42,640 nucleotides of DNA from Lachnospiraceae bacterium (GTDB lineage Bacteria; Bacillota; Clostridia; Lachnospirales; Lachnospiraceae). Position numbers and translations under genes: made by a program. The stretch lies in contig JAIDPF010000064.1 of the NCBI GenBank assembly GCA_029062895.1, positions 1-42,640 of the forward strand, given 5' to 3'. Below are positions 33,315 to 40,822 of this stretch, piece after piece; positions within the stretch are counted from its first letter, which is position 1, and each line of letters opens with the position of its first letter. The notes beneath the pieces were generated by a model. The model ran no database searches, was not told the DNA's origin, and worked only from the letters and a program-made list of their open reading frames with translations.

Positions 33315-33488
33315 TTACTTGTCGCCAGCACCGCAGGCAGAGCCACAAGCAGCAGGCTTTTCTTCCGGCTTGTCACCGGCACCGCAGGCAGCAGGAGTTT
33401 CGCTCGGCTTATCAGAAGCCCCACAAGCAGCTCCGCAAGCGGAAGCAGCCTGTTCCTCAGTCCATCCAGCAAGATTAGAAAGTGCCAT
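33315..33488 (-). CDS. ACGX-repeat precursor peptide
   Basis: A 57-residue peptide starting at ATG 33488, 8 nt after AGGAGG. Residues 1-16 (MALSNLAGWTEEQAAS) look like a leader. The core has five ACG[A/S] motifs, with C18, C22, C35, C48 and C52 the only cysteines, spaced by Gly/Asp/Lys/Pro/Glu-rich linkers (GASDKPSETPA, GAGDKPEEKPA). Next to a radical SAM/SPASM gene this is the arrangement of a RiPP precursor. Likely modification is a thioether or other Cys-centred bond, though the real chemistry is unknown. The longer in-frame upstream reading (to 33641) crosses the promoter and is rejected. Confidence 0.88.
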   Translation of the reverse strand: MALSNLAGWTEEQAASACGAACGASDKPSETPAACGAGDKPEEKPAACGSACGAGDK

Positions 33489-33539
33489 AAAAAAGTCCTC
33501 CTTATATGTATTTAGGGAGCTTTTCACCCCGTGACAATC

Positions 33540-33567
33540 ATTATACCGGGATTTTCCTGTCCCACAA
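33540..33567 (-). promoter_or_regulatory. Promoter of the precursor peptide operon
   Basis: A perfect -10 TATAAT (33540-33545, minus strand) about 50 nt before the precursor start. The -35 is weak (TTGTGG, 33562-33567, 16-nt spacer). A strong -10 with a weak -35 and repeats just upstream (33569-33595) fits a promoter that needs an activator. Confidence 0.6.
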
Positions 33568-33568
33568 G

Positions 33569-33595
33569 TACGCACAATTTTATGGGGATACGCAC
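33569..33595. promoter_or_regulatory. Direct-repeat candidate operator in the divergent region
   Basis: Two exact TACGCAC units (33569-33575 and 33589-33595) with a 20-nt period, two helical turns, immediately upstream of the precursor -35. It is a natural candidate binding site for the HxlR protein encoded next door. Confidence 0.5.
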
Positions 33596-33659
33596 TTTTT
33601 TGTAACCTTTGTGGATTTACGTTGTTTCCCGGCACCAACAATTTTGGCGCCTCCTTCTA

Positions 33660-33688
33660 TTGCATTTAATAAAAGGTTATACTATAAT
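33660..33688 (+). promoter_or_regulatory. Promoter of the HxlR regulator gene
   Basis: -35 TTGCAT (33660-33665), 17-nt spacer, perfect -10 TATAAT (33683-33688), about 35 nt before the ribosome site GGAGGTG. Confidence 0.75.
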
Positions 33689-33728
33689 TGAGATGTAACA
33701 TTCTTTTTTGAAGTAATGGAGGTGTGAC

Positions 33729-34061
33729 ATGAAAACAAAAGCCGAATTGCTGCCTGACTGTCCGGTAGCTACAACTGTTCAGCTTATCGGAAACAAATGG
33801 AAGTTATTGATTATCCGCAACCTTCGAATCCGACCGTGGCGTTTTAATGAATTGCAGAAAAATTTGGACGGTATCAGTCAAAAGGTGCTGACTGACAGCC
33901 TGCGTTCTATGGAAGCGGATGGACTGATTACCCGCACTGTATATGCAGAAGTGCCGCCAAGAGTTGAATATGCCTTATCGGAATTGGGGGAAACCATGCG
34001 CCCGATTCTTGATGCCATGGAAGCGTGGGGAAATTCCTATAAATCAATAAAAAGTGATTAA
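33729..34061 (+). CDS. HxlR-family winged-helix regulator
   Basis: A 110-residue DNA-binding protein. The HxlR pattern is complete: CPVATTVQLIGNKWKLLIIR, RFNELQKNL, ISQKVLTDSLRSMEADGLI, and the wing VPPRVEYALSELGE. It has one cysteine near the N-terminus (C12, in DCPVAT), the position that senses redox or electrophiles in several HxlR/MarR-like relatives. It diverges from the precursor peptide and probably controls the peptide operon. The start is ATG 33729 behind GGAGGTG. Confidence 0.93.
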   Translation: MKTKAELLPDCPVATTVQLIGNKWKLLIIRNLRIRPWRFNELQKNLDGISQKVLTDSLRSMEADGLITRTVYAEVPPRVEYALSELGETMRPILDAMEAWGNSYKSIKSD

Positions 34062-34090
34062 AAGTACATAACTAAGTATTTTTCATTTCA

Positions 34091-34137
34091 AAAACGACCT
34101 CCAATCGTTAGAATTTTAAGTCTAACAATTGGAGGTC
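34091..34137 (-). terminator. Strong terminator after the NlpC/P60 gene
   Basis: A 17-bp stem (34096-34112 and 34121-34137) with one G-U pair, an 8-nt loop, and on the minus strand a GTTTTTG tail. It ends minus-strand transcription of the NlpC/P60 gene and may also stop plus-strand HxlR transcripts. Confidence 0.85.
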
Positions 34138-34151
34138 CGTTCATATCTCAC

Positions 34152-35306
34152 TTAATCAAACAGACTGACCGCCACATACGGCGTCCTGTAGTTCACACTG
34201 GAAATCCGTATGCCCGTTGACGGACTGCTGGCGTGGATGACCTGTCCATTGCCGATATACATCGCCACATGGTTGATCGAACCGCCCTTTGTATAAAATA
34301 CCAGATCTCCCGGCTGCATCTGCGACAAAGCAACTCTCCGTCCGCAATTTGCCTGTGCTCTGGAAGAATGTGGCAGTGTAATACCATATTTCGCATACAG
34401 ACTTAAGACAAATCCGGAACAGTCCGCGCCTCTGGTCAAAGAGGTTCCTCCCCATACATAAGGATTGCCCACAAACTGTTTCGCATACTGACAGATATCT
34501 ACCCGTACATCAGATACCCCTTCACCATACAATAATTCAGACATCGTGATTGCCGTAGGGAGTCTTTCCGCTACCGAAACATACTCCGCCGAAACATAAG
34601 CCGCCTCCCCGTCCAAATCGATCTCTACCCAGCCGTCCAATACGGAACGCACTTCAAGCACCTCCCCATAGGGAACTGTGGTAATCACGGCACACTCCAC
34701 ATTCGGCTCCTCCCTGACACGCAGGACTTCCGTCTCCACACTGGCGACAGGTTTCACAACCTGTTCTGCCCTAACCACTGCCGTAGGTCCCGTCAGGAGA
34801 TAATCCGTGCTGACATACCCGTCCAGCTTGCCGGAAGTGACATGCGCCCAGCCATCCACCACCTCTAATATCTCGCAGGCCGCATTATTGCTCATCTTGC
34901 CGATCAGTTTTCCGTCTTCTCCGGGCGTCTCCCGTACATTTAAGTGATTATCCACATTGGCGATGCCAAGATTCGTGTAGCCCCAATACTTCGCAGGGCC
35001 ATCCCAATGTTCCAGATCCGTCATACTCTCCTGAAGCGCCTGTGCCGTACCAGCAGTCATCAAATCCTCCGTAGAAGCTGTAAAATTCTCCACGGGAGTG
35101 GTATTCCATTCTATGACATGCACCTCCGTCATCCGTTCCTCTGTCACATCGGTCACTTCGATATCCATCTTCGGTGAAACTGTCACCCCGAATGCTTCAC
35201 TCATCTCCTGATGCTCCTCCGGCGTCGTCGCAAATGCCACAGACCCCAGAAACACCGTCAGTATCATGACCAGTATGCTGCAATACCTATAATATCTATA
35301 TTTCAT
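34152..35306 (-). CDS. Secreted SH3-NlpC/P60 peptidoglycan endopeptidase
   Basis: A 384-residue secreted protein. A cleavable signal peptide (residues 1-27, ending VAFAT) is followed by a linker, SH3-type repeats at about 115-175 and 188-245 (LNVRETPGEDGKLIG, VLRVREEPN), and a C-terminal NlpC/P60 domain (~265-384). The catalytic residues are C296 (GADCSGFVLSLY), H346 (INHVAMYIG) and H358 (VIHASSP). The enzyme should cut D-Glu-meso-DAP bonds in wall peptides. The promoter is not clear, and the 170-nt region upstream is AT-rich. Confidence 0.95.
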   Translation of the reverse strand: MKYRYYRYCSILVMILTVFLGSVAFATTPEEHQEMSEAFGVTVSPKMDIEVTDVTEERMTEVHVIEWNTTPVENFTASTEDLMTAGTAQALQESMTDLEHWDGPAKYWGYTNLGIANVDNHLNVRETPGEDGKLIGKMSNNAACEILEVVDGWAHVTSGKLDGYVSTDYLLTGPTAVVRAEQVVKPVASVETEVLRVREEPNVECAVITTVPYGEVLEVRSVLDGWVEIDLDGEAAYVSAEYVSVAERLPTAITMSELLYGEGVSDVRVDICQYAKQFVGNPYVWGGTSLTRGADCSGFVLSLYAKYGITLPHSSRAQANCGRRVALSQMQPGDLVFYTKGGSINHVAMYIGNGQVIHASSPSTGIRISSVNYRTPYVAVSLFD

Positions 35307-35479
35307 ATAAAAACCTTCCTACCTAAAAATAAAAACAGAACGTAATATTTGTTACGAAATTGTTACGCAAATATTACATCCTATTATATCTATCCCGATT
35401 CTATCCGTCAAGCTTAGTTTTTTGTCAAATATTTCCATATATCCGTAACTGCCGCCCTATATCGTCAAAATAGTCTCCT

Positions 35480-37162
35480 TTAACCGGCCGTTCTCTGGAC
35501 TTCTTTCGTCGATTCTTCGTGATCTCCCCTTGTAATATACATGGCAATATTCAGCGCATGATCAGCAACGCGTTCCAGACCGGATGCGACATCGGAAAAA
35601 AGCATTCCGGCTTCCGGCGTACAGTTCTGATCCGTCAGCCTGTCGATATGATTCTGCTGCAACTCTTTTTCTTTAGCATCTACTTTATTCTCCAATTCAT
35701 AAAGCTCAGACATTGCCTGATCGATACTTGCCGCACTGCCTGTCCCGGGTATTATCTTTAAGGAACGTTCCAACATGGCATTGACCAGCTCCAACATCCC
35801 GGCAAGTTCCTGCTGTGCCTCTTCGCTGAATTCCACACCGGTTTCTTTCCTTCTGACCGCCATATCCGCAATATTTTCCGCATGATCGCCGATCCTTTCA
35901 ATATCTCCTACCACATGGAATAATGCACCCAGTCCCTGCAAATCCTCAATGGGCAGGGTAGACTGATTGATCTTTACAAGATAATGGGTGATGGCGTGAC
36001 TTAAGAAATCAATGTTTTTCTCCATCTCATATACTTTCTGGATGTCCTCTTCATCCAGTGTAACCAATGCATTCATTGCACGGTTCAGATTATCATCCGC
36101 CAGAGAAGCCATACGCTCCAACTCCTTTAACCCATTGACAACCGCTGTGGAAGGATTTAATAACACTCTGTCGCCGATATATTTTAACTGGAAAGTATCC
36201 AAATATCCTACCTTCTGATCCTTACCGGGTACTAACAGACAGGTAAGCTTGACGATCAAACCGGAGAACGGCAGCAATACAAGCACCTGCACCATTTTAA
36301 ACAGGGTATGCGCATTAGCCACAAACCGCCCGTCATCTGCCGAGAACGAATGAATAAAGGCGGAAACATAATCCATAGCCAGCTGCAATACGATAAACAT
36401 CAGAATCGTTCCTATGATATTAAACAGCAGATGAATCAACGCCGCACGCTTCGCTTCCTTGTTTCCCGCCAGAGAAGCGATCAAAGCCGTCGCACAGGCA
36501 CCGATATTGCATCCCAGAATGATATACAGACAAATATTGCAGTCATTAAAAAGTCCCTGCTGCGCCATCAACAGTACGATCGAAACCGTTACGGAAGAAC
36601 TCTGCACGATGGCGGTAAGCAGTGTACCTACCAAAATTGCAATTAGTGGATTCGTCAGTCCCTGCAGGATCTCCACGATCTGACCGGATTCTTTCATGCT
36701 CTCCATCGCAGAAGACATCATGGCGATTCCCATAAAAAGAACACCAAAACCTACCACAACATCCCCGATCTTCTTCACTTTTTGATTTTTGGAAAACATC
36801 GTTGCGACGACACCGCCTAATAAAAATAGCGGCGCGTATCTTGATAAGTTAAAGGAAACAAGCTGCCCGGTAATGGTAGTACCGATATTGGCGCCAAAGA
36901 TAACGCCTGCAGCCTGATAAAGATTCATCAGTCCGGAATTGACAAAGCTGACTACCATGGTTGTACATGCGGATGAGGATTGAATAATACCGGTAAAGAC
37001 AACTCCCACGACCATTCCCATGACACGATTGGTCGTAAACATCTCCAATATCTTTCTCAGCTTCTCACCGGCAGCCTTCTCGATTCCCTCGCTCATCTGT
37101 GTCATTCCGAGCAGGAACAAACCCAGACCACCCGCCAATGACAATAGTTGCGCGATCCCCAT
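35480..37162 (-). CDS. Na/Pi-cotransporter family protein with PhoU-like domain
   Basis: A ~560-residue membrane protein. Two inverted Na_Pi_cotrans repeats carry the conserved QSSSA/QSSSV motifs (GIIQSSSACTTMV, TAIVQSSSVTVSIV), followed by a cytoplasmic PhoU-like helical domain (about 340-545). It imports or exports phosphate with sodium. Start: the frame can be read from TTG 37180 or ATG 37177, but ATG 37162 (MGIAQLLSLAGG) has GGAG at 6 nt spacing and matches the usual family start. It stands alone, between the NlpC/P60 gene and ribF. Confidence 0.92.
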   Translation of the reverse strand: MGIAQLLSLAGGLGLFLLGMTQMSEGIEKAAGEKLRKILEMFTTNRVMGMVVGVVFTGIIQSSSACTTMVVSFVNSGLMNLYQAAGVIFGANIGTTITGQLVSFNLSRYAPLFLLGGVVATMFSKNQKVKKIGDVVVGFGVLFMGIAMMSSAMESMKESGQIVEILQGLTNPLIAILVGTLLTAIVQSSSVTVSIVLLMAQQGLFNDCNICLYIILGCNIGACATALIASLAGNKEAKRAALIHLLFNIIGTILMFIVLQLAMDYVSAFIHSFSADDGRFVANAHTLFKMVQVLVLLPFSGLIVKLTCLLVPGKDQKVGYLDTFQLKYIGDRVLLNPSTAVVNGLKELERMASLADDNLNRAMNALVTLDEEDIQKVYEMEKNIDFLSHAITHYLVKINQSTLPIEDLQGLGALFHVVGDIERIGDHAENIADMAVRRKETGVEFSEEAQQELAGMLELVNAMLERSLKIIPGTGSAASIDQAMSELYELENKVDAKEKELQQNHIDRLTDQNCTPEAGMLFSDVASGLERVADHALNIAMYITRGDHEESTKEVQRTAG

Positions 37163-37180
37163 GGTCTTCTCCATCATCAA

Positions 37181-37233
37181 GGTGTCAGGCTCCCTGTCCC
37201 TGCCACCTGTATTAGCTAATACGATATATTATA
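37181..37233 (-). promoter_or_regulatory. -10, palindrome and leader hairpin of the Na/Pi transporter gene
   Basis: A perfect TATAAT at 37228-37233 (minus strand) is followed 5 nt later by the perfect palindrome GTATTAGCTAATAC (37209-37222), covering the expected transcription start. A leader stem (GGTGGCAGG/CCTGACACC with one mismatch, 37181-37207) follows. The -35 is poor. The palindrome is a candidate operator. Confidence 0.45.
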
Positions 37234-37385
37234 ACCAAAACATAAAAATGATGATCTTCATATATTAAAGTTATATGAAACTACAATTAATTCTAACGAA
37301 AATTTTCGGTGATTACAAGTATGGTAATTTATTTTCTCTATATCCAGCAGATAATCATAAAAAACGACATAATTTTTGGTAAAAT

Positions 37386-38345
37386 TTAGGGATGACCTGT
37401 AAATCCAAAATATTTCTCAGCCCGCTCCACATCCTGCCGGATCTGTTCCATCAGCTGTTCTTTTCCAGCAAATTTTTGCTCCGGTCTGGCATATTCCATT
37501 AATTCCACCCGTACCAAAAGACCATATGCCTGCCCCTGATAATGAAATACAAAGGTTTCTACCGTCACTTCTTCCCCGTCATGCACTGTGGGCTTCCTGC
37601 CGACATTGGTCACTGCCTGATACATGGTTCCCTCTATCTCCACCTGACTATGATATACGCCAAACGGCGGCAAAAGCTTTTCTTTCTCTGGAACCAGATT
37701 CAGGGTCGGAAAACCTAACGTCCTCCCAATCTCCGTACCATGCCGGACGATTCCTTCCACGCAATACCAGCTGCCCAGATATACCCTTGCCGCTTTCATA
37801 TCTCCCTGTTCTACGGCCTCTCTGACTCTGGTAGAGCTGATCTCCCTTCCGCCTATGCCAACTTTTTCTATCTGTCTGGCTTCATAATGATATTTTTCAG
37901 CATACTGCCTTAAAAGAGCAAAATCGCCCTTTCCCTGTTTTCCAAAAGAAAGATCGGGACCCGCCACAATCAGCTTTACGTGCATACGCTCCACCAGAAT
38001 CGATGTAATATACTCAACCGGCTCTATGGCGGCTGTGGTTAAGTTTAACGGATATTCCACCAGATAATCGATCCCCGCTTCTTCCAAATATCTTCTTTTT
38101 TCTGCTCTGGTGCTAAGAGACTGAAACCGCCGGTCAAAAGGCTGCGTCCCTACTTTCCCTTGTCCGAAAACCACGGCCGGCAATGGATAGAATGTAAAAA
38201 CCACGGCCTTCAGCCCATGTTTTTTTGCATCCAGTATCTCCTGAAGAAGAGCCTTATGCCCCCGATGTATGCCATCAAATTTACCGATGGCAACAGCTGT
38301 GTCTTCCTCAATATGAAGTTGTTCCATGCTGTCAATGATCTGCAT
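37386..38345 (-). CDS. ribF: Bifunctional riboflavin kinase / FAD synthetase
   Basis: A 319-residue enzyme that makes FMN from riboflavin and then FAD. The N-terminal adenylyltransferase domain has GKFDGIHRGHKALL (HxGH-type motif) and SSTRVREAVEQGD. The C-terminal kinase domain begins near 185 with GTEIGRTLGFPTLNL. The start at ATG 38345 (MQIIDSMEQL) has GAAAGG 8 nt upstream, better than ATG 38363. It is the last gene of infB-rbfA-nrnA-truB-ribF, 35 nt after truB. FAD made here would feed ApbE and the flavoproteins in this window. Confidence 0.97.
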   Translation of the reverse strand: MQIIDSMEQLHIEEDTAVAIGKFDGIHRGHKALLQEILDAKKHGLKAVVFTFYPLPAVVFGQGKVGTQPFDRRFQSLSTRAEKRRYLEEAGIDYLVEYPLNLTTAAIEPVEYITSILVERMHVKLIVAGPDLSFGKQGKGDFALLRQYAEKYHYEARQIEKVGIGGREISSTRVREAVEQGDMKAARVYLGSWYCVEGIVRHGTEIGRTLGFPTLNLVPEKEKLLPPFGVYHSQVEIEGTMYQAVTNVGRKPTVHDGEEVTVETFVFHYQGQAYGLLVRVELMEYARPEQKFAGKEQLMEQIRQDVERAEKYFGFTGHP

Positions 38346-38380
38346 GAGGATAACCTTTCTCATTTTATTTTTCCTGCATT

Positions 38381-39289
38381 TTACGGGATATGCGGAAATA
38401 TTTTATCCGGCATAAACAGCCGGGTCTGTTTATTATAAATGTATATGGCCGCCAGTTCCCCCTCCGCATCATATACCCAGTATCGCTGTCCGGGTAACGG
38501 CACAGACTTCTCCATGTCCAAAAAAAGATCCGCGCTCATGGGATTTCCATTATCAATTTTCTTCTTCCCTTCAGGACGTACAGCCAGCTTCGGATAATCA
38601 AAAGCGCTATCCAATGGCTGCACGACAGTCCCAAGCCTGTCCTGATCACGTGCTTCTTCTATCTCCCGCAGAGTCAGTGCATCGTCTATTCCGTAGTTGC
38701 CGGAACACGTTCTGAGAAGATGCTCCATACAACCGCCGCAGCTAAGCTTTTCCCCTATATCATGGCACAATGTCCGGATATAAGTACCCTTGCTGCACTT
38801 GACGCGGAATGTCACTCTTGGAAGCTGTATCGAACAGATCACGATTTCATAAATCTCTATCCTGCGCCCTTTGCGCTCTACGGTCTTCCCTTCTCTTGCA
38901 AGTTCATAAAGACGCTTTCCGTCTACTTTTAATGCCGAATACATCGGCGGGATCTGCTCATATACTCCGACAAAACTCATGATCGCTGTTCGGACCTCTT
39001 CCTCTTTGCAATCCACCGGACGCTCCGATAAGACAGTACCCGTTGTATCCTGTGTATCCGTGGTCTTCCCCAGCAGAAGAACCGCTTCATATTCTTTTGT
39101 CTTGTCCGTCAGAAGTTCGCAAAGCTTTGTGCCATTACCTAAACAAACCGGAAGCACGCCCTCTGCCGCAGGGTCAAGTGTTCCGGTATGTCCAATCTTT
39201 TTTTGTTTTAATATGCCGCGGAGTTTTGCCACCACATCAAAGGAGGTGTAACCCGCTTCTTTATATACATTGATAATTCCGTGTATCAT
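38381..39289 (-). CDS. truB: tRNA pseudouridine-55 synthase
   Basis: A ~302-residue enzyme that makes pseudouridine at position 55 of the T-loop. The catalytic Asp is in GHTGTLDPAAEGVLP; other family blocks are INVYKEAGYTSFDVV, YSALKVDGKRLYELAR and CSKGTYIRTLCHDIG. The start ATG 39289 (MIHGIINVYK) matches the family N-terminus, but the nearest GGAG lies ~17 nt upstream, so translation may be coupled to the gene before. ATG 39313 has no ribosome site. Confidence 0.97.
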   Translation of the reverse strand: MIHGIINVYKEAGYTSFDVVAKLRGILKQKKIGHTGTLDPAAEGVLPVCLGNGTKLCELLTDKTKEYEAVLLLGKTTDTQDTTGTVLSERPVDCKEEEVRTAIMSFVGVYEQIPPMYSALKVDGKRLYELAREGKTVERKGRRIEIYEIVICSIQLPRVTFRVKCSKGTYIRTLCHDIGEKLSCGGCMEHLLRTCSGNYGIDDALTLREIEEARDQDRLGTVVQPLDSAFDYPKLAVRPEGKKKIDNGNPMSADLFLDMEKSVPLPGQRYWVYDAEGELAAIYIYNKQTRLFMPDKIFPHIP

Positions 39290-39323
39290 AATACTGTCGA
39301 TGATTATCTCCATTATAAAAAAT

Positions 39324-40283
39324 TTATGCCGTAATCTGCCTGGAGATCATCTCCACCAGCTTATCTTCTAATGCCGATAACTCCATCCTGGCATCAAATC
39401 CGGATGCCCTGACATGACCGCCACCGCCAAACTCCACCGCAATCTTTGCCACATCCACCAGATCAGAAGATGCCCTTAAGCTGCATTTAAAGCACCCTTT
39501 TTCTTTTTCATATATAAATGCTGCACATTCAACGCCTTCCGTAATCCTCAGTTGGTTCACTACCCCTTCAAAATCCTCTTTCTTGGCATCGTATGTCCTT
39601 ATAAAATTATAATCAGCTGCGCCGATGATGATCCTGCCATCCATATACCTGCGGCTGTCCAAGATGATTCTGCCGAGGATCTGATTCTGCAAATATGTTT
39701 TTTCATAAAATGTCTCATCGATCAGCTTCGGGAAATCAAAACCATACTCCAACAAGTCTGCCGCTACACGCAGTGTCTTGGGCGACGTATTGGAATAATG
39801 GAAGACTCCGGTATCATGCGCCATCCCCATATACAGAAGCTGCGCAATCTCTGCATCCAGATAAGAATGATCGATCACATCATAGATAAGCTCGCTGGTG
39901 GCGCTTGCTTTCGGCACCACGTAATTAACCATAGCAGCATCCGCCTGATTACTGATATGGTGGTCGATATTGATCGTCTTATCCGCCCTCTTATATAAGT
40001 CCAGCGCTGCGCCCATCCGTTCCGGCACCGTATCCAAAGCGATAAATACATCCACCGCCTCCCATTCCCGATAATCCTTCTCGGAATAAATACATTCAAT
40101 TCCGGGGATATCGCGGAACGAATTGCCGGGGCGTTCCAAAAAAACAAAGATATCCGCTTCCGAAAGCCTTTTTTTCAGGTAAAAATACAGTCCCAACGAT
40201 GCGCCAATGCAATCTCCATCCGGCCTGATATGTCCGCCAATTCCAATCCTTTGATACGATTTTACTTCTTCGTATATATCCAT
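39324..40283 (-). CDS. DHH-DHHA1 phosphoesterase (NrnA-like)
   Basis: A 319-residue phosphoesterase that degrades nano-RNAs or pAp and, in some relatives, cyclic dinucleotides. The DHH domain has DGDCIGASLGLY, FIALDTVPE and INIDHHISNQ. The DHHA1 domain has GGGGHVRASGF, which binds the substrate base. It sits in its standard place between rbfA and truB. The start at ATG 40283 has GGGGAG upstream. The exact substrate preference is not evident. Confidence 0.95.
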   Translation of the reverse strand: MDIYEEVKSYQRIGIGGHIRPDGDCIGASLGLYFYLKKRLSEADIFVFLERPGNSFRDIPGIECIYSEKDYREWEAVDVFIALDTVPERMGAALDLYKRADKTINIDHHISNQADAAMVNYVVPKASATSELIYDVIDHSYLDAEIAQLLYMGMAHDTGVFHYSNTSPKTLRVAADLLEYGFDFPKLIDETFYEKTYLQNQILGRIILDSRRYMDGRIIIGAADYNFIRTYDAKKEDFEGVVNQLRITEGVECAAFIYEKEKGCFKCSLRASSDLVDVAKIAVEFGGGGHVRASGFDARMELSALEDKLVEMISRQITA

Positions 40284-40319
40284 GCATCAATCTCCCCATG
40301 TGAATATTCATTAAAGAAA

Positions 40320-40703
40320 TCAGCCTTCTTCGATCTTATCCTCATGAGACAATCCTCTGTTTGCTTCTTCAATCAGCTTCGACATATGATTGCCATACTC
40401 AATACTCTTATCCAGATAAAATCTCAATTCCGGTGTATTACGAAGATTCAGTTGTCTGGCAAGCTGATTCTTCATATATCCTTCCGCGCTCTTTAAGCCG
40501 GCCATTACGTCCTTTTCCTGCTCTGCGGAACAGAATGCGCTAACCCATACTTTGCAGGTCTTTAAGTCCGGCGCCACCTGAACATCCACAACCGAAGTAA
40601 ACTGCGGAATCCTCGGATCCTTGATTCCGCTCCGTATCACTTCTGCAAGAACCTTCTGTACCTCAGCATTTATCCTTGTGTTCTTGACACTATTCTTTCT
40701 CAA
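40320..40703 (-). CDS. rbfA: Ribosome-binding factor A (TTG start)
   Basis: A 127-residue KH-fold assembly factor that helps mature the 30S subunit. The N-terminus RKNSVKNTRINAEVQKVLAE and the IRSGIKDPRIPQFTSVVDV block are typical. The first codon is TTG at 40703, with GAGAGG about 12 nt upstream; no ATG is present near it. It lies 36 nt before the DHH gene and 119 nt after infB. Confidence 0.95.
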   Translation of the reverse strand: MRKNSVKNTRINAEVQKVLAEVIRSGIKDPRIPQFTSVVDVQVAPDLKTCKVWVSAFCSAEQEKDVMAGLKSAEGYMKNQLARQLNLRNTPELRFYLDKSIEYGNHMSKLIEEANRGLSHEDKIEEG

Positions 40704-40822
40704 TTTCTATTGCTACCTCTCTAATTCCCTGTGTCACCAGCTTGTTTTTCCCTTGTGGTTATTACTCATACTTCGCTTCTCGTTTCGCCAAACAACCACT
40801 TCATCCCACTTACAGTTTTGCC

